Origin: Bog-257 sp963834135
GTDB taxonomy: Bacteria > Acidobacteriota > Terriglobia > Terriglobales > Acidobacteriaceae
Length of the DNA stretch: 64,000 nt
Assembly (NCBI GenBank): GCA_963834135.1
Contig: CAWIAN010000005.1
Coordinates: 434,001-498,000 of the forward strand
Reading direction: 5' to 3'
Below, one piece after another: positions 24,801-33,127 of this stretch. The notes beneath the pieces were generated by a model that saw only the letters and a list, made by a program, of their open reading frames with translations, was not told the origin of the DNA and did no database searches. Both the position numbers and the translations under genes were made by a program. The first letter of the stretch is position 1, and every line of letters starts with the position of its first letter.

Positions 24801-25488
24801 AGTAGCGCGTAATGCGATCGATGGCGGATCCGCCCAACGGATCGGCCAAAGCTGCGCGAACACTTGCCGTCAACGTGGTGTTGTTCAGCTGGCCGACGGT
24901 GAAGTAGCCGATCAGCACCAAAACGCTGGCAACATACACCGGCAGCATCTTGCGAGTAAGCGTCGACAAGGCGAAGAAGATTGCGGTCAGGAACAGCAGA
25001 TTCGGCCAGACGTTGATGAGGTACGGTTGAAAGTAGGCCGCTGTCATTTGCGGGCCGACGCGTGTCTTATCGAGCCATGGAGTCAGCGAACCGATCCACG
25101 CGCCTATCCCGACGCTGCTGAAGATCAGGATCTGAATAGCGAAGGCCGCGAGAAAACGCCCGCCAAGGTAATCAAGCTTGGTGATGGGAGCGGTATAGAA
25201 GAAGACCGAGGTATTGCTGTCGACATCCTGGTAGGTTGCCTGTCCGGCAATGGCAGCCGTGATCACGATGCCGAAGAAGCAGATGAACGTAATGACCGAG
25301 TTCAATCCATACGGCGAGTTGACCAGGACCTTGCCGCCCGTGCCGAAGTCGACGCTCGCCTCGGCAAAGGCGCCGCCGGACATAAGGGTAAACAGCAGGC
25401 CGAGAGCGAAGAACACTACGAAATACACGTAGGTCGAGATTCGCCTGAGGCGCTGTTGAAGCTCGAAGAGGAAGATGTTGGTCAGCAT
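21880..25488 (-). CDS. ABC transporter permease fused to an M1-family aminopeptidase
   Basis: A 1202-residue protein with two functional halves. Residues 1-~610 contain about 12 membrane helices in two ABC-2-type sets (MLTNIFLFELQQRLRRISTY start; a second set begins near RHLLSLTRIHFRETTKNVFF). After a last helix near 595-615, residues ~630-1190 form an extracytoplasmic M1 metallopeptidase with zinc motif H947-E948-T-A-H951 and a glutamate 20 residues after the second His (DTSLDET), one residue longer than in classic M1 enzymes but usual for this fusion type as I recall. It probably cleaves peptides at the outer face while forming a transporter with the ATPase encoded just upstream (2-bp gap). 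Confidence 0.85.
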   Translation of the reverse strand: MLTNIFLFELQQRLRRISTYVYFVVFFALGLLFTLMSGGAFAEASVDFGTGGKVLVNSPYGLNSVITFICFFGIVITAAIAGQATYQDVDSNTSVFFYTAPITKLDYLGGRFLAAFAIQILIFSSVGIGAWIGSLTPWLDKTRVGPQMTAAYFQPYLINVWPNLLFLTAIFFALSTLTRKMLPVYVASVLVLIGYFTVGQLNNTTLTASVRAALADPLGGSAIDRITRYWTPFQRNTQLIPLQGILLANRALWLGVGAIFLVIAYVKFKFAYPAEKSKRRQVADEKEPVPITQALPVAHPAFSTGASFRHLLSLTRIHFRETTKNVFFLVLMLAGFLFALLSAAGINNPLSARTYPVTYQMLELAGAGFFIFAIAIIIFYSGELVWRERDAQLNQVIDAFPLQRWVLFCSKLFALMLVQVVVVLLILASGVTVQIAQGFHHIEFGLYFRELFLNRLTSLWILCVLAMFVQTIVNNKYLGHFVMVLYIVATLSLPPAGFQDYLYRFGQTPQVTYSDINGYGPFLQPLIWFRLYWGVAAILLAILTNLLWVRGTESSWRVRMKLAAARFTRTSVAGAVACLMLMAGVGGYIFYNTHVLNPYRSTYSVDDARAQYEKKYKQYFDTPQPRVTDVVTQVDFYPEERSIAMHGTMWLENKTSAPIDRVAITVWPVDLIPVPRRNVKVEKLTLAGGQTPIIEDSTLGFYVYQLPAPLPPKGRVELDYAIRYDNPGFENAGPNTDIVHNGSFINDRYGPYIGYAPEIELTDDSTRHRHGLDKPRRMPKLEDVAARQYNSVSFDADWINFDATVSTTPDQIAIAPGYLQKEWVENGRRYFHYKMDAPILNIYSFQSGRYAVRRDKWQNVNLEVYYQPGHEFDIDTMMESMKETLAYCSTNFSPFQFHQLRIIEFPRYGTFAESFANTVPFSESIGFLTIISGKADAVNLPFYVTSHETAHQWWAHQVISAYVEGDTSLDETMAQYTALMVMKHHFGDDAMKKFLRFELDQYLRGRASERNEENPLYKVDQNQGYIHYRKGSLAMYALQDYIGEDNVNAAIREFLKQYAFKGPPYPTSLDLESEFQKFTPSQYQYVFDDLFRNITLYDNRALSATYTTLPDGKYQVNLVVEAKKVRADGKGQEHSIPVNDWMDIGVLDADGKYLYLQKHKIDQEKTDLTITVDKLPAQAGIDPVDKLIDRNPDDNVVAVTKK

Positions 25489-25490
25489 CG

Positions 25491-26378
25491 TCAGTTCGCC
25501 GCTGCGCGCCTGAAGCCGCGAATCGTAGAAAAGTACAGGTCCTCAAGGTCCGGAACGACGGGCTCGAATCCGGGCTCGGGAAGCTCGTTCTGCAAAACGT
25601 GCAGCAGGGTTCGCCCGGCAACCAGTCGCATCGAGATCACCTGGAAGCGCTGCTGATAGTCGGCGAGTTGTGTCCGGTCAATCGCTTTCTTCCACACGGA
25701 TCCGTTCAGCGCCTGCACCAGCGTCGCCGGATCGCCGGCGGCATGGACTTGTCCCTGGTGAATGATGGCCATCTTGCGGCACAGATCACTCACGTCAGAA
25801 ACGATGTGCGTGGAAAGAATCACGATGATGTTCTCGCCAATGGCGCTCAGCAGATTGTGGAATCGAACGCGCTCTTCAGGATCGAGGCCGGCGGTGGGTT
25901 CGTCGACGATGATGAGCCGTGGATTACCCAGTAGTGCCTGAGCAATGCCGAAGCGCTGCTTCATGCCGCCGGAGAAGCTGCCCAGTGGCTTGTTGCGATG
26001 GTCCCACAGGTTGGTCTGGCGCAGCAGCGCCTGAACGACCTCGCGTCGCTCCTTGGAATTTTCGATCCCTTTCAGCGCGGCAAAGTGCGACAGCAAGGTC
26101 TCCGCCGGCACTTTGGGATACAGTCCGAACTCCTGCGGAAGATAGCCGAGCATCTTGCGTACCTGGTCTTTGTCGCGAAGGACGTCGATACCGTCCATGC
26201 TTGCGCTGCCACTATCGGCTTCCTGCAACGTTGCCAGAGTTCGCATGAGCGTAGACTTGCCCGCGCCGTTCGGTCCGAGCAATCCAAACATGCCTTGAGG
26301 AATGGACAGGGACACGTCTTGCAACGCCTGCGTCCCGTTGGGATAGCGCTTGGAGAGACCTTCGATTTGCAGTTCCAT
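25491..26378 (-). CDS. ABC transporter ATP-binding protein
   Basis: A 295-residue ABC-2 type ATPase: Walker A GPNGAGKS (35-42), Q-loop YLPQEFGLYP, signature FSGGMKQRFGIAQALLGNP, Walker B LIIVDEPTAGLDPEE and H-loop STHIVSD. It powers the permease/M1 peptidase encoded 2 bp downstream; the pair forms an operon. The C-terminal ~70 residues are an accessory domain. Three bases before the ATG is a near-perfect 19-bp inverted repeat that may be an operator. Confidence 0.9.
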   Translation of the reverse strand: MELQIEGLSKRYPNGTQALQDVSLSIPQGMFGLLGPNGAGKSTLMRTLATLQEADSGSASMDGIDVLRDKDQVRKMLGYLPQEFGLYPKVPAETLLSHFAALKGIENSKERREVVQALLRQTNLWDHRNKPLGSFSGGMKQRFGIAQALLGNPRLIIVDEPTAGLDPEERVRFHNLLSAIGENIIVILSTHIVSDVSDLCRKMAIIHQGQVHAAGDPATLVQALNGSVWKKAIDRTQLADYQQRFQVISMRLVAGRTLLHVLQNELPEPGFEPVVPDLEDLYFSTIRGFRRAAAN

Positions 26379-26380
26379 CA

Positions 26381-26399
26381 GTATGCCTACCAGGTATAC
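26381..26399 (-). promoter_or_regulatory. inverted repeat abutting the ABC ATPase start
   Basis: GTATGCCTACCAGGTATAC is a dyad with seven-base half-sites (one mismatch) and a five-base centre, ending three bases before the ATG. Its position over the translation start region suggests a repressor operator or a translational site. No regulator gene is adjacent. Confidence 0.4.
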
Positions 26400-26539
26400 G
26401 AGATTTTCCGGGAAGTTGTTCCGGGTAGCGAGCCACCTGAGCCCGGGTGATTTATCCGTTCAAACCCGGGATTTACAAAACTTATGGTTTCTTAACAGAA
26501 ACTCGCTTTCCCATATGGTCTTGTAGTAATAGGTCTGAA

Positions 26540-27754
26540 ATGCGAACCATTTTGCCATCTCGAAGCGTCACAGTCACGCTGGTAATGTTTGCGATCTTTC
26601 TGGGAGCGTGGACGTTGCCGGCCTCGGCGATGGGACAGGCCGGCGCTTCGCAGCAGACGGCGCCGAAAAAGGCGCGAGCCGTAGGCGTGGTCAAGGCGAT
26701 TTCAGGCAATTCTATTACCCTGCAGACTGATGCCGGCTCCGAAATGGCCGTGACGATTCAGCCGGCCGCCCGCATCGTGCGCATGGAGCCCGGACAGACT
26801 GATCTCAAGAGCGCTCCCGCGATCCAACTGAGCGATGTACAGGTAGGCGATCGCCTGCTGGTTGCCGGCGTTCCGTCCGATGATGGCAAGTCGATCGCTG
26901 CTACTACGGCCGTCGTGATGAAGAAGGCCGACGTCGCTGAAAAGCAACAGCAGGACCGCGAGGCCTGGCAGAAAAATGGCGTTGGCGGAGTAGTTAAGGC
27001 GATCGATCCAGCCGCTGGAACAATCACGCTCTCGACCGGCTCACTGGCGAGCAACACGATCGCAGTCAAGGTTTCGAAGGACACCGTGATTCGCCGCTAC
27101 GCTGCGAATTCCGTGAAGTTCGACGACGCCAAGCCGGGCACGCTGGACCAGGTAAAGGTTGGCGATCAACTGCGCGCACGTGGAACCAAGAGTGAGGACG
27201 GCAAGGAGCTGGCTGCGGCGGAGATCGTCTCAGGAAGCTTCCGCAGCATCCCGGCGACACTGATCTCCACCGACGCGGCGAGCAACAGCATCACCGTCAC
27301 CGATCTGGTGACGAAGAGGCCAGTGACGTTGAAGGTGGGATCGGACTCGCAGATGCATCAGTTGCCGGCGATGTTTGCGCAACGAATTGCCATGCGGCTG
27401 AAAGGCGGAGCGGCCGGCGCTGCGGCCCAGGGCGGCGAGGGAAGTGGGGCGCGTCCGCAGAGCGCTGAAGGAGGCTCACCGGGAGGCGGCTACGGACAAC
27501 GCGCTGGAGGCCCGCCCGATTTTCAACAGATGCTGAGCCGCATGCCCAGTGTGAGTCTTGGCGATCTGCAAAAGGGAAGCGCGTTGATGATCGTGGCCAC
27601 GGAGGGCACCGCAGATACTCCGTCGGAAGTCATCATTCTATTGAGCGGAGTGGAACCAATCCTGACGGCGGCATCGCCGCGACAGGCCAGCACGATTTTG
27701 ACGCCTTGGAACTTGTCTGCCGGCGGAAATGCTGGAACGGGAGACGCTCCCTGA
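26540..27754 (+). CDS. exported protein with repeated DUF5666-like beta domains
   Basis: After a signal peptide (RTILPSRSVTVTLVMFAIFL...ASAMGQ) the 404-residue product contains at least three related units of the form GVVKAISGNSITLQTDAG ... VGDRLLVAG, GGVVKAIDPAAGTITLSTGS ... VGDQLRARG and ATLISTDAASNSITVTDLVT, a pattern of small OB-like DUF5666 beta barrels. Two points show TonB-receptor partnership: the gene ends 50 bp before a receptor gene on the same strand, and both are exported. A Gly-rich stretch (~290-330) follows. Start at ATG 26540, which opens the signal peptide; the frame is open from 26447. Confidence 0.7.
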   Translation: MRTILPSRSVTVTLVMFAIFLGAWTLPASAMGQAGASQQTAPKKARAVGVVKAISGNSITLQTDAGSEMAVTIQPAARIVRMEPGQTDLKSAPAIQLSDVQVGDRLLVAGVPSDDGKSIAATTAVVMKKADVAEKQQQDREAWQKNGVGGVVKAIDPAAGTITLSTGSLASNTIAVKVSKDTVIRRYAANSVKFDDAKPGTLDQVKVGDQLRARGTKSEDGKELAAAEIVSGSFRSIPATLISTDAASNSITVTDLVTKRPVTLKVGSDSQMHQLPAMFAQRIAMRLKGGAAGAAAQGGEGSGARPQSAEGGSPGGGYGQRAGGPPDFQQMLSRMPSVSLGDLQKGSALMIVATEGTADTPSEVIILLSGVEPILTAASPRQASTILTPWNLSAGGNAGTGDAP

Positions 27755-27804
27755 CGGAATACACATAGCGACTACTTCGCTATACAAAGGGTTCGATCAA
27801 CGTA

Positions 27805-30717
27805 ATGCGTTTGTGTGCATTTGTTCTTTTACTGCTCTCGTGCTTCACCGTTCCGACGTTCGCGCAGACCGCGACCGGGACGCTGCATGGCCGCGTCACC
27901 GATCCGTCCAAGGCTGTCGTTCCGACAGCGGTCGTCACGGCGACAAATGCCGCGGGGAAGACGTTCACGGTCCAGACCGACCATCAAGGCGAATTCCAAT
28001 TCACCCGTCTCGCGCCAGGCTCCTACAACGTAACCGTCCAGGCGAAGGGCTTTGCCGTCGACCAGGAGCCTGGCGTAACCGTCGCTTCTGGACAGACACA
28101 AGAACTCGACGTCGCGCTGCAAATTGAGGTTGAGCAGCAGCATGTCGAGGTGCAGGAAGAATCCCCGACAGTAAGTGTGAGTCCGGAAAACAGCGCGAGC
28201 ACAATCGTGTTGAAGGGTAAAGATCTCGACGCGCTGTCAGACGATCCTGACGAGTTGCAGTCGGAGTTGGAAGCCCTGGCCGGACCTTCGGCCGGCCCGA
28301 ACGGCGGCCAGATTTACGTCGATGGCTTCACCGCTGGACAGCTTCCTCCCAAGTCGGCGATACGCGAGATCCGAATCAACCAGAATCCTTTCTCCGCTGA
28401 GTATGACAAGCTGGGTTACGGACGAATCGAGATTTTCACCAAGCCAGGCACAGACCAATATCATGGCCAGTTCCTGATCAACGGTAATTCGTCTGCATTC
28501 AATTCGCTGAATCCGTTTGTTACAGAGACGCCGGGCTACTACTCGGAAATCTTCAACGGCAATGTCAGCGGCCCGATCAGCAAGAGCGCGTCGTTCTTCT
28601 TTACCGTGCAGCAGCGCGATATCGACAATGTGAGTGTTGTGGTGGCGCCGTTGTTCGGTCCAGGCAACGCACCATACACGGCCAATGTGCCAAGCCCTTC
28701 GAAGCGTCTGAGCATCAGCCCCCGCGTTGACTTTCAGCTCTCCAGCAAGAACACGCTGACGGTGCGTTACCAGTACACTCACAACACACAGGACAATGCC
28801 GGAATCGGCGGGTTGTCGCTGCCTTCCACCGGCTACAACTCACACAGCACGGAGCAGACCGTCCAGATCAGCGATACCCAGATCATCAGTCCGACCATCG
28901 TGAACGAGACGCGCTTCCAGTACATCCGTGACACCGACAATCAGAATCCGCTCAGCCTTGATCCGACGATCGTGGTGCAGGGAGTCTTCACCGGCGGCGG
29001 CAGCTCACAAGGAATTTCGATCGGCAACCAGGATCATTACGAGCTGCAAAACTACACATCGATCTCGCATGGCAAGCATTTCATCAAGTTCGGTGGAAGG
29101 TTGCGCGGGACGCTGTATTCCAGCACGCAGAATGCGGGCTTCAACGGTGGATATAACTTCTCGTCGCTGACCCAGTACCAGGACGTCTTGGACGGTGTGC
29201 CGGGGGCGACGCCGAGCCAGTTCACCCTGGTGGCCGGACAGGCGCTGTCCGATGTGTCGATGATCGATGTGGGGCTGTATGCCGAAGACGAATGGCGAAT
29301 CAAGCCCAACATCTCGCTGAGCTATGGCCTGCGCTATGAAACCCAGACCGGCATTCCTTACGAAGGCGATTGGGCGCCGCGAGTGAGCCTGGCCTGGGGC
29401 TTGGGACATTCCAAGGTTCCGAAGACCGTAATACGCGGCGGATACGGCATCTTTTACGATCGCTTCTCATACGACTACCTCTTGCAGGCGGAGCGCTACA
29501 ACGGCGTAACTCAGCAGCAGTATGTCGTCGCCAATCCAACCTTTTATCCGCTGATCCCGACTCCGGCGCAGTTAGCGCAGCTATCCACCACATCGCCCAC
29601 CGTGTATCAGGTGCAGAGCAACCTGCATGTGCCGTATACGATGGAGGCTGCGATCAGCCTGGAGCGGCAGGTCACGAAGAACGCGACCGTGTCCCTTACT
29701 TATTTGAACTCGCGCGGCGTGCATCAGCTCTTCCTCCGTAACGCCAACGCGCCGTTGCCGGGCACCTACAATCCCGCCGATCCCAACAGCGGCATTCGTC
29801 CGGACGGCAACAACACCAACATTTACCAGTACAATTCCGGCGGCGTTTTTGAGCAGAACCAGCTGATCGCGAACTTCCGCGTCAGCGTTGGTCAGAAAAT
29901 TTCGCTGTTCGGCTTCTACTCGTTGAACTATGCGAACAGCGACCTCGGATCGGGCGGCCCGATCTCAGCCGGGTCGAGCGGTGAAGGTTTCGGCGGAGCT
30001 TTTGGCGCCGGCGGGAGCAGCTCTCCGCAGTTCGTCATGAACTCTTACGATCCAATGGAGGATTACGGTCGTGCCAGCTTCGACGTGCGCAACCGCTTCC
30101 TGATCGGCGGCACGTTCTCGCTGCCCTACGCTCTGCGCCTTAGTCCCTTCATCATTGCGGATTCGGGCTCGCCGTTCAACATCATCGTCGGCCAGGATCT
30201 GAACGGAGACTCGATCTTTAACGACCGTCCCGCACTCGCGTCCACCGCGGGGCCTGGCGGCCAGGTTTACGTCACTCCGTATGGGACCTTTAACAGCGTT
30301 CCCATCGCCGGGCAGACCATTGTGCCGATCAACTACGGCAGTTCGTCCGCGCTCTTCAGTCTGAACCTGCGGTTGAGTAAAACGATTGGCCTAGGTCCGA
30401 AGGTCCAAAGCCATGCGGCGTCCGGCGGTCGCGGCGGCGGCGGTGGTGGTCACGGCGGCGGATTGGGAGGCCGCGGACTTACCGGCGGCGGCGGTCCCGG
30501 TGGCGGTCCGTTCACCTACGGCGGAGAGACCAACCGCAAATACAACCTGACTTTCAGCGTGAGCGCTCGCAATCTGCTGAATAACGTGAACTATGCGCCG
30601 CCGATCGGCAATCTTCAATCGCCATCGTTTGGGATGCCAGTTGCTCTGGCGGGTGCGCCGTTCTCTTCCGGTTCAGCGGTGCGACGCATTGATCTGCAGA
30701 TGCTGTTCTCGTTCTAG
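27805..30717 (+). CDS. Oar-like TonB-dependent receptor with carboxypeptidase-regulatory N-domain
   Basis: The 970-residue outer-membrane protein has a signal peptide (MRLCAFVLLLLSCFTVPTFA), a carboxypeptidase-regulatory-like domain (~25-105: GTLHGRVTDPSKAVVPTAVV ... GEFQFTRLAPGSYNV), a plug-like region (~140-230) and a long beta-barrel with alternating aromatic strands. It belongs to the large receptor family expanded in Acidobacteria that imports unknown substrates. An unusual Gly-rich insert (~873-909) interrupts the last barrel strands. It terminates in the aromatic residue usual for outer-membrane barrels (LQMLFSF). Likely co-transcribed with the DUF5666 gene. Confidence 0.85.
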   Translation: MRLCAFVLLLLSCFTVPTFAQTATGTLHGRVTDPSKAVVPTAVVTATNAAGKTFTVQTDHQGEFQFTRLAPGSYNVTVQAKGFAVDQEPGVTVASGQTQELDVALQIEVEQQHVEVQEESPTVSVSPENSASTIVLKGKDLDALSDDPDELQSELEALAGPSAGPNGGQIYVDGFTAGQLPPKSAIREIRINQNPFSAEYDKLGYGRIEIFTKPGTDQYHGQFLINGNSSAFNSLNPFVTETPGYYSEIFNGNVSGPISKSASFFFTVQQRDIDNVSVVVAPLFGPGNAPYTANVPSPSKRLSISPRVDFQLSSKNTLTVRYQYTHNTQDNAGIGGLSLPSTGYNSHSTEQTVQISDTQIISPTIVNETRFQYIRDTDNQNPLSLDPTIVVQGVFTGGGSSQGISIGNQDHYELQNYTSISHGKHFIKFGGRLRGTLYSSTQNAGFNGGYNFSSLTQYQDVLDGVPGATPSQFTLVAGQALSDVSMIDVGLYAEDEWRIKPNISLSYGLRYETQTGIPYEGDWAPRVSLAWGLGHSKVPKTVIRGGYGIFYDRFSYDYLLQAERYNGVTQQQYVVANPTFYPLIPTPAQLAQLSTTSPTVYQVQSNLHVPYTMEAAISLERQVTKNATVSLTYLNSRGVHQLFLRNANAPLPGTYNPADPNSGIRPDGNNTNIYQYNSGGVFEQNQLIANFRVSVGQKISLFGFYSLNYANSDLGSGGPISAGSSGEGFGGAFGAGGSSSPQFVMNSYDPMEDYGRASFDVRNRFLIGGTFSLPYALRLSPFIIADSGSPFNIIVGQDLNGDSIFNDRPALASTAGPGGQVYVTPYGTFNSVPIAGQTIVPINYGSSSALFSLNLRLSKTIGLGPKVQSHAASGGRGGGGGGHGGGLGGRGLTGGGGPGGGPFTYGGETNRKYNLTFSVSARNLLNNVNYAPPIGNLQSPSFGMPVALAGAPFSSGSAVRRIDLQMLFSF

Positions 30718-30733
30718 TTATTGAATCAGTCGT

Positions 30734-31492
30734 TTACGGCTGATAGCTGAAGTCGAGGTTCTTGTCTTCCTTGGGCCCAATCGTAATGGTCTGAGTCTTC
30801 TCTCCATACTTTTCCTGCACCGCGGCGATGGTGTATGTGCCAGGCGGAAGTCCTGTGAGGGTGAACTTGCCATCGTTGCTGGTGATTGCGAAGTACGGGT
30901 TTCCAATGACGCTCAGGTACATATGCATCCAGGGATGCTGGTTGCACTTTACCGGGATCATCAACTCGGGCTGGCTGAAACTCTTCTCCAGCGCTTGCGA
31001 GTGCGGCATCTGCGACTGGTTCCACTCCGGATTGTTCTTCGGCATGGGATGGATGTTGTGCAGGGTCTGGTCTTTGTCCTCGAATTGCACCGGCTGCCCA
31101 ACCATGACCGCTGCCATATGCGGCACGTAGCGACAGCCTTCCTGCTTGATACTCAGGCTTTGTTTCGGAGGATCGTAGGACGCCTCCGGTAATCCCTGCT
31201 TGACGTAGACCAGCACGTTGGCCAGATGACCATCGTCGACCACGACCTGCTCCGACGCGGTTTGCCCCTTGCAACCCGGATCGTTGCTCATATCGATGGA
31301 GTGGACGCGCGGCGGTGGACCATCGAAGTTGACGATGCCGCTGATGGTGGCGGCTGTGGCTGGATCAACCGCAGCAGCTTTCGGAAGGGCCCGAGTGGAA
31401 GCGCGACTTTCTTCAGGAGTGCGATTGTTGCAAGCCGTCAGGAAGAGCCCAAAAAGAGCGGTCAGGATAATCCAACAGATCTTACGCGACAC
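30734..31492 (-). CDS. cupredoxin-like lipoprotein with carboxypeptidase-regulatory domain
   Basis: The 252-residue product has a lipoprotein signal (LFGLFLTAC) and two domains. The first (~45-190) resembles a cupredoxin fold: VVDDGHLANVLVYVKQG, GCRYVPHMAAVMVGQPVQFE, TLHNIHPMP and MIPVKCNQHPWMHMYLSV, where the His, Cys, His and Met could bind copper. The second (~195-250) is a carboxypeptidase-regulatory beta sandwich (GKFTLTGLPPGTYTIAAVQE). I recognise the layout from proteins encoded with respiratory-chain genes in Acidobacteria and Verrucomicrobia. Copper binding is inference. It converges with the TonB receptor gene. Confidence 0.75.
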   Translation of the reverse strand: MSRKICWIILTALFGLFLTACNNRTPEESRASTRALPKAAAVDPATAATISGIVNFDGPPPRVHSIDMSNDPGCKGQTASEQVVVDDGHLANVLVYVKQGLPEASYDPPKQSLSIKQEGCRYVPHMAAVMVGQPVQFEDKDQTLHNIHPMPKNNPEWNQSQMPHSQALEKSFSQPELMIPVKCNQHPWMHMYLSVIGNPYFAITSNDGKFTLTGLPPGTYTIAAVQEKYGEKTQTITIGPKEDKNLDFSYQP

Positions 31493-31564
31493 GGTTCAAC
31501 CCTTACTGGATGAAATCAGAAGTATGAGGAAACCCTTCATTGTACTATTCGAAGCGGGATCCGA

Positions 31565-33127
31565 ATGGGCGAGAGTGACAATCCGCAGATCTCGCAGCAA
31601 CTCGCTGACGGCGACAAGACCTTCGCGGTGGACTCCGCATCCGCCGCGAGCCGGCGGACGAGGCGCAGCCCGAGTACCGCACAGGCTGTGCTGCTGGGCA
31701 GTGCGCTGGGACAACTGGGCCTTGCACTCCTCATCACGATTTACCTGGCGCGTGTGCTGTCGCCGGCGGCGTTCGGATTCTTCTCCCTGGTTGGGACCAT
31801 CTTTATCCTGGCCCGCAAGTTTCTCGATCTCGGACTGAGCAATGTTGCCGCCCGCGATATTGCCCACGATCCGCGCCGGGAGCGGCCGATCCTCGAAGGC
31901 ATGATGGCGTATCGGCGAGTTGCCGGTGCGCTGCTGGCGTTGGCGCTGCTTGTGTACGCATTTATGCAGAGATCGGAACCGGAACGCGCGGTTTTGATCC
32001 TCGCAGCCATGGTTCTTCTTTTTACCGAGCCGGCAGCGCTTGATCCCGTGTTCCAGGTCCGCCAGGCGCAGCACGGGCCGGCGCTGCTTAACTTGTTCGG
32101 TGGACTGTTGGTGCTGCTGGGAAGCCTCGTCTTTCACCGGCTGGCGATTGCGGGAGCGACGTTTGCTCTCCTGGTCGTGCTGCGCGAGGCTGTTTCGTTG
32201 TTGTTCACGAAGCTGATGGCGGAGCGGCTGCTGGGCTACCATCCATGTCCCGGTTTTCGCGGGCGCGCGCTGAAGGCCTTCGTCGGACCAGCGCTGATCT
32301 TCGGTCTTGCCAGCCTGGTGTATGCGATCTATTTCAACTGTGACGTCTTCTTCGTTCTTGCTTTGCGAGGACGCGACGAACTTGGCGCTTATGCGGCGGC
32401 TTTCCGGCCCATCAATCCTCTCCTTTTGCTTCCGTGGTTGTTGATGATGCCGATGATACCGGTGATGACGGCGACCATCGCCAAAGATCGCGTAGCATTC
32501 GTAAGCCAAGTGCGAAGCGCTTGTGGAATCGCATTTGGCGTAGGGGCTTGCGGCATGATCGCCGGCGTGATGCTCGCGCCCGATCTGGTGACATTGCTGT
32601 ATCACGGCCGCTACCTCGAGGGCTCTCTCTCGTGCGTGGACGCCTTTCGCTGGCTCGCTGTTGCTCTTGGGATGGTGTGCGTCACGACAGTGTTGACGGC
32701 GTCGATGCTGGCGGCTGGAAAGGAGAAATTGCTGTTGGTGATTGGAGTCGCCGCGTTGGTTGCGAATGTTGTTCTCAATTTGGTGTTGTTACGGACCTAC
32801 AACTTCACAGCCGCGGGCTTCGCGACAGCGGTGACCGAAGGGCTCTTCTTGCTCGGTGCGGTGATCGCATTTCAGGTAGCGACCGGTCGCAGCGCGATCA
32901 CCTGGAGTTCGATTCTTTACCTGCTGCCAGGCCTGGCGATGGCGGTCATCTTTTACCTTGTGCATGGAGGAGCCGCAATCCGCGTCACGATCGGCATTGT
33001 GCTGGGGATGCTGTCGGTAGGCTCAATCCTGCTGTCGCGGCAGGCCCGTCAGTTTCGCAAGGAGATGGCGGCGAATTCGCTCCTGTTCTCCGCCGAAGGC
33101 GCCGCGGCATCTCAGGTGGGCGGATGA
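31565..33127 (+). CDS. polysaccharide flippase (Wzx/MATE-type) membrane protein
   Basis: A 520-residue polytopic protein with about 14 hydrophobic segments and the N-terminal flippase signature LLGSALGQLGLALLITIYLARVL...FGFFSLVGTIF...LDLGLSNVAARDIA. Wzx-like flippases move lipid-linked oligosaccharides across the inner membrane. Its stop overlaps the start of a HEAT-repeat gene (ATGA, 33124-33127), so the two are coupled. No glycosyltransferases are adjacent, so its polysaccharide is unknown. The start is ATG 31565. Confidence 0.8.
   Translation: MGESDNPQISQQLADGDKTFAVDSASAASRRTRRSPSTAQAVLLGSALGQLGLALLITIYLARVLSPAAFGFFSLVGTIFILARKFLDLGLSNVAARDIAHDPRRERPILEGMMAYRRVAGALLALALLVYAFMQRSEPERAVLILAAMVLLFTEPAALDPVFQVRQAQHGPALLNLFGGLLVLLGSLVFHRLAIAGATFALLVVLREAVSLLFTKLMAERLLGYHPCPGFRGRALKAFVGPALIFGLASLVYAIYFNCDVFFVLALRGRDELGAYAAAFRPINPLLLLPWLLMMPMIPVMTATIAKDRVAFVSQVRSACGIAFGVGACGMIAGVMLAPDLVTLLYHGRYLEGSLSCVDAFRWLAVALGMVCVTTVLTASMLAAGKEKLLLVIGVAALVANVVLNLVLLRTYNFTAAGFATAVTEGLFLLGAVIAFQVATGRSAITWSSILYLLPGLAMAVIFYLVHGGAAIRVTIGIVLGMLSVGSILLSRQARQFRKEMAANSLLFSAEGAAASQVGG

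Noticed and set aside
24787..25656. 289-codon plus-strand frame opposite the ABC operon
   Set aside because: It spans the junction of two well-supported minus-strand genes; a mirror frame of GC-rich codons.
32434..33123. Long 5' extension of the HEAT-repeat frame
   Set aside because: It lies entirely inside the flippase gene in another frame and reads as Arg-rich shadow sequence; the ATG at 33124 sits in a normal overlap.
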